A stretch of 6,129 nt of DNA, taken from Thermoplasmata archaeon. Its GTDB lineage: Archaea; Thermoplasmatota; Thermoplasmata; Thermoplasmatales; Thermoplasmataceae. The position numbers and the translations under genes were made by a program. Positions 4,935 through 6,129 of the stretch are shown one piece after another. Position 1 is the stretch's first letter; every line of letters begins with the position of its first letter. The notes below the pieces were generated by a model. That model saw only the letters and a program-made list of their open reading frames with translations, searched no databases and was not told the DNA's origin. Where the stretch lies: NCBI GenBank assembly GCA_021816385.1, contig JAKAYJ010000074.1, positions 1 through 6,129 of the forward strand, written 5' to 3'.

Positions 4935-4943
4935 TATTTAAAT
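4935..4943 (-). promoter_or_regulatory. TATA box of the unrecognised 295-residue protein gene
   Basis: The minus strand reads ATTTAAATA, centred at 4939, 31 bp upstream of the ATG at 4908. This predicts a leader of only a few bases and no Shine-Dalgarno sequence, and none is seen. It lies in the 68-bp gap after the homoserine dehydrogenase stop codon. Confidence 0.55.
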
Positions 4944-4976
4944 AGGATTGTGATTATAATAGGTAGAATAGGGTAT

Positions 4977-5900
4977 TCATACAGAAAGAATGTCACTGAA
5001 AACAGCACCTGCTGTCTCAAGAGGCCCGTCCATGTCTTCTGAGATATAAACCGGATTCCTCTCAGCAAACCCTATGGTACATGCCATTCCCATTGGGGCC
5101 AGCCTGAGGAATGGGTCCTCATTCTCAAGTTTGAATACCCTGGACTCTACAGTGAATTCTCCATCCATGGAAAGCTTCGCGAGGAGCATTTCATTCATTT
5201 TAATATTATCAGGATTTATTCCAGAGTAACTCAATTCTTTCAGTCGCAGAGGCATATTGAACAGCGAATTTGCAAGAATGACCGCTTTTCTTGCGGAATC
5301 TGTTCCGTCCAGATCATCTGTCATATCCGTTTCTGCAACACCCTCTTCGGTGGCCTTCCTCTTTGCCTCTTTCAGGCTCATCCCTCCATTTACCTTCTTC
5401 ATCACAAAGTTCGATGTTAGATTTACGACACCGGTGAAACTGTTTACAGTAAAGGATGGAAAACTACTTCTCAGCAGTGAAAATATTGGAAGCCCGCCTG
5501 CAACTGTTGCCTCGAAATAGAGTTTTTTATGATTTTCCATTGATGCTCTTCCTATTTCTGGGAAGAAGTTAGCAAGTCCCGATTTATTGGCAGTTACAAT
5601 ATGCTTTCCATTTTTCATGAGATCAATGTAATCATCCCTTTCCCTTTCACCATTTCTGGATGCAGTCCTCATGTCCACATAAACATCAAAATCAAGCTTT
5701 CTGATACTCTCCGACTTCCTGAAATCTTCTGGAGCACTCATGAATTTATTGATCTCTGTCATGTTTAGACCTTCTTCTGAGCACAGCTGCCCCCTGGAGT
5801 TCTCGATCCCGATGATCTGAATGTCAGAATTGAATTTTGCGATCAGTTTCAGCAAATTCCTGGAAACGTTCCCTGTTCCTGCAAGATAAAGCTTCCTCAT
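4977..5900 (-). CDS. hom: Homoserine dehydrogenase (NAD(P)-dependent), short form without ACT domain
   Basis: It interconverts aspartate semialdehyde and homoserine in the cytoplasm, the branch point to threonine and methionine. The 307 residues begin with a Rossmann strand and glycine loop (LYLAGTGNVSRNLL, G8-x-G10-N-V). HIVTANKSGLA (100-110) holds the conserved Lys106. YFEATVAGGLP (128-138) and GVVNLTSNF (157-165) correspond to the family's YEASVxxGxP and GxxNGTxNY segments, though G is L161 in the latter. AETDMTDDLDGTDSARK (189-205) holds the D-G-x-D-x-x-x-K signature, with D201 and K205 as the expected catalytic pair. The length matches short archaeal enzymes with no C-terminal ACT regulatory domain. 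The ATG shares one base with the gyrA stop (TAATG) and has GGAG 8 nt upstream, so the gene is co-transcribed with and translationally coupled to gyrA. The functional link between those two is not obvious. Confidence 0.9.
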   Translation of the reverse strand: MRKLYLAGTGNVSRNLLKLIAKFNSDIQIIGIENSRGQLCSEEGLNMTEINKFMSAPEDFRKSESIRKLDFDVYVDMRTASRNGERERDDYIDLMKNGKHIVTANKSGLANFFPEIGRASMENHKKLYFEATVAGGLPIFSLLRSSFPSFTVNSFTGVVNLTSNFVMKKVNGGMSLKEAKRKATEEGVAETDMTDDLDGTDSARKAVILANSLFNMPLRLKELSYSGINPDNIKMNEMLLAKLSMDGEFTVESRVFKLENEDPFLRLAPMGMACTIGFAERNPVYISEDMDGPLETAGAVFSDILSV

Positions 5901-6129
5901 TATTCCAGCTCCACTTTTCCCACGGAGATGACCTCATCGTCACCACTGACATCTATAAGTTTCACACCCTGTGAATTCCTGCTCACTTCCCTTATTGTCG
6001 AGGCCTTGATCCTTATGGTCTGTTCGTTTCTGGTCATTATTATGAGTTCGTCATTCTCATTCACAGGAATAGCCTCCACTATCTTTCCCGTCTTCTCGGT
6101 GATCTTCATAACCTTCACTCCCAAGCTTC
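5900..6129 (-). CDS. gyrA: DNA gyrase subunit A, C-terminal end (cut by right window edge)
   Basis: The last 76 codons of the A subunit of gyrase, the type IIA topoisomerase that introduces negative supercoils. The visible part covers the last blade or blades of the C-terminal beta-pinwheel, which wraps DNA. VKVMKITEKTGKIVEAIPV is followed by DELIIMT, TIRIKASTIREVSRNSQGV and KLIDVSGDDEVISVGKVELE, which parallels the bacterial pattern of GKVVGALxV, DxxMLIT, S-E-I-x-x-x-GRNTQGV and LxxxDxxxxVAxV. The SRNSQGVKLI segment is the clearest match. The open frame continues past the window edge, and the TTG at 6124 is simply an internal Leu codon, not a start. There is no long acidic tail after the pinwheel. 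Bacterial-type gyrase occurs in several euryarchaeal lineages including Thermoplasmatales and is considered an ancient transfer from bacteria. Confidence 0.88.
   Translation of the reverse strand, partial: SLGVKVMKITEKTGKIVEAIPVNENDELIIMTRNEQTIRIKASTIREVSRNSQGVKLIDVSGDDEVISVGKVELE
5909..5912 (-). promoter_or_regulatory. Shine-Dalgarno site for hom inside the end of gyrA
   Basis: The minus strand reads GGAG 8 nt before the hom ATG. With the TAATG overlap this suggests the ribosome finishing gyrA re-initiates on hom. Confidence 0.55.

Noticed and set aside
4909..4976. A TGTGT-type regulator site upstream of the unknown gene
   Set aside because: Only one partial ATTGTGAT is present, with no TGTGT core and no 10-bp partner.
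6122..6124. TTG as the start of a separate 74-residue protein
   Set aside because: The frame is open to the window edge and the sequence matches the end of the GyrA pinwheel, so this is an internal codon.

Overview
The window most likely comes from an archaeon of the Thermoplasmata (Ferroplasma/Cuniculiplasma/Thermoplasma-like). This is an inference, not a database match. It rests on four things. TATA boxes sit about 25-30 bp from start codons, giving leaderless or nearly leaderless genes. Arginine is encoded mostly by AGA/AGG. A bacterial-type gyrase A subunit is present, as in several euryarchaeal lineages. A cytochrome bd-type oxidase lies beside menaquinone-type UbiD/UbiA genes.

Layout. 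(1) Positions 1-894, minus strand: a seven-helix membrane protein of unknown function, followed with a 14-bp overlap by the first 79 codons of a cytochrome bd oxidase subunit I (cydA), which is cut by the left edge. (2) Positions 895-1074: a divergent regulatory region dense in a repeated WWWWTTGTGT element. (3) Positions 1075-4016, plus strand: a ribbon-helix-helix (RHH) transcription factor, then a UbiD-family decarboxylase (MqnL-like), which overlaps by 82 bp a UbiA-family prenyltransferase (MqnP-like). (4) Positions 4021-6129, minus strand, convergent with (3) and separated from it by 4 bp: an unrecognised 295-residue soluble protein with its own promoter. Upstream of it lie homoserine dehydrogenase and the C-terminal end of gyrA, which overlap by one base (TAATG).

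How the parts may work together. The cyd genes make a quinol-oxidising terminal oxidase, and mqnL/mqnP act in late menaquinone biosynthesis. The RHH regulator lies between them. The same 10-bp element occurs as a four-copy head-to-tail array with exact 10-bp phasing between the divergent promoters (971-1010), singly at the regulator's core promoter and start, and as a two-copy 10-bp-phased tandem immediately upstream of the TATA-like box before mqnL (1644-1663). The simplest reading is a small autoregulated respiratory regulon in which one RHH protein coordinates quinone supply with terminal oxidase. I regard this as the most interesting feature of the window.

Other points worth attention are the altered first Asp-rich motif of the prenyltransferase (NRLLGKKYD where NRxxDxxxD is expected), the long mqnL/mqnP overlap with an internal Shine-Dalgarno sequence, and the seven-helix protein tied to cydA. 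I saw no tRNA, rRNA, CRISPR array or insertion sequence. No intergenic gap exceeds 300 bp.
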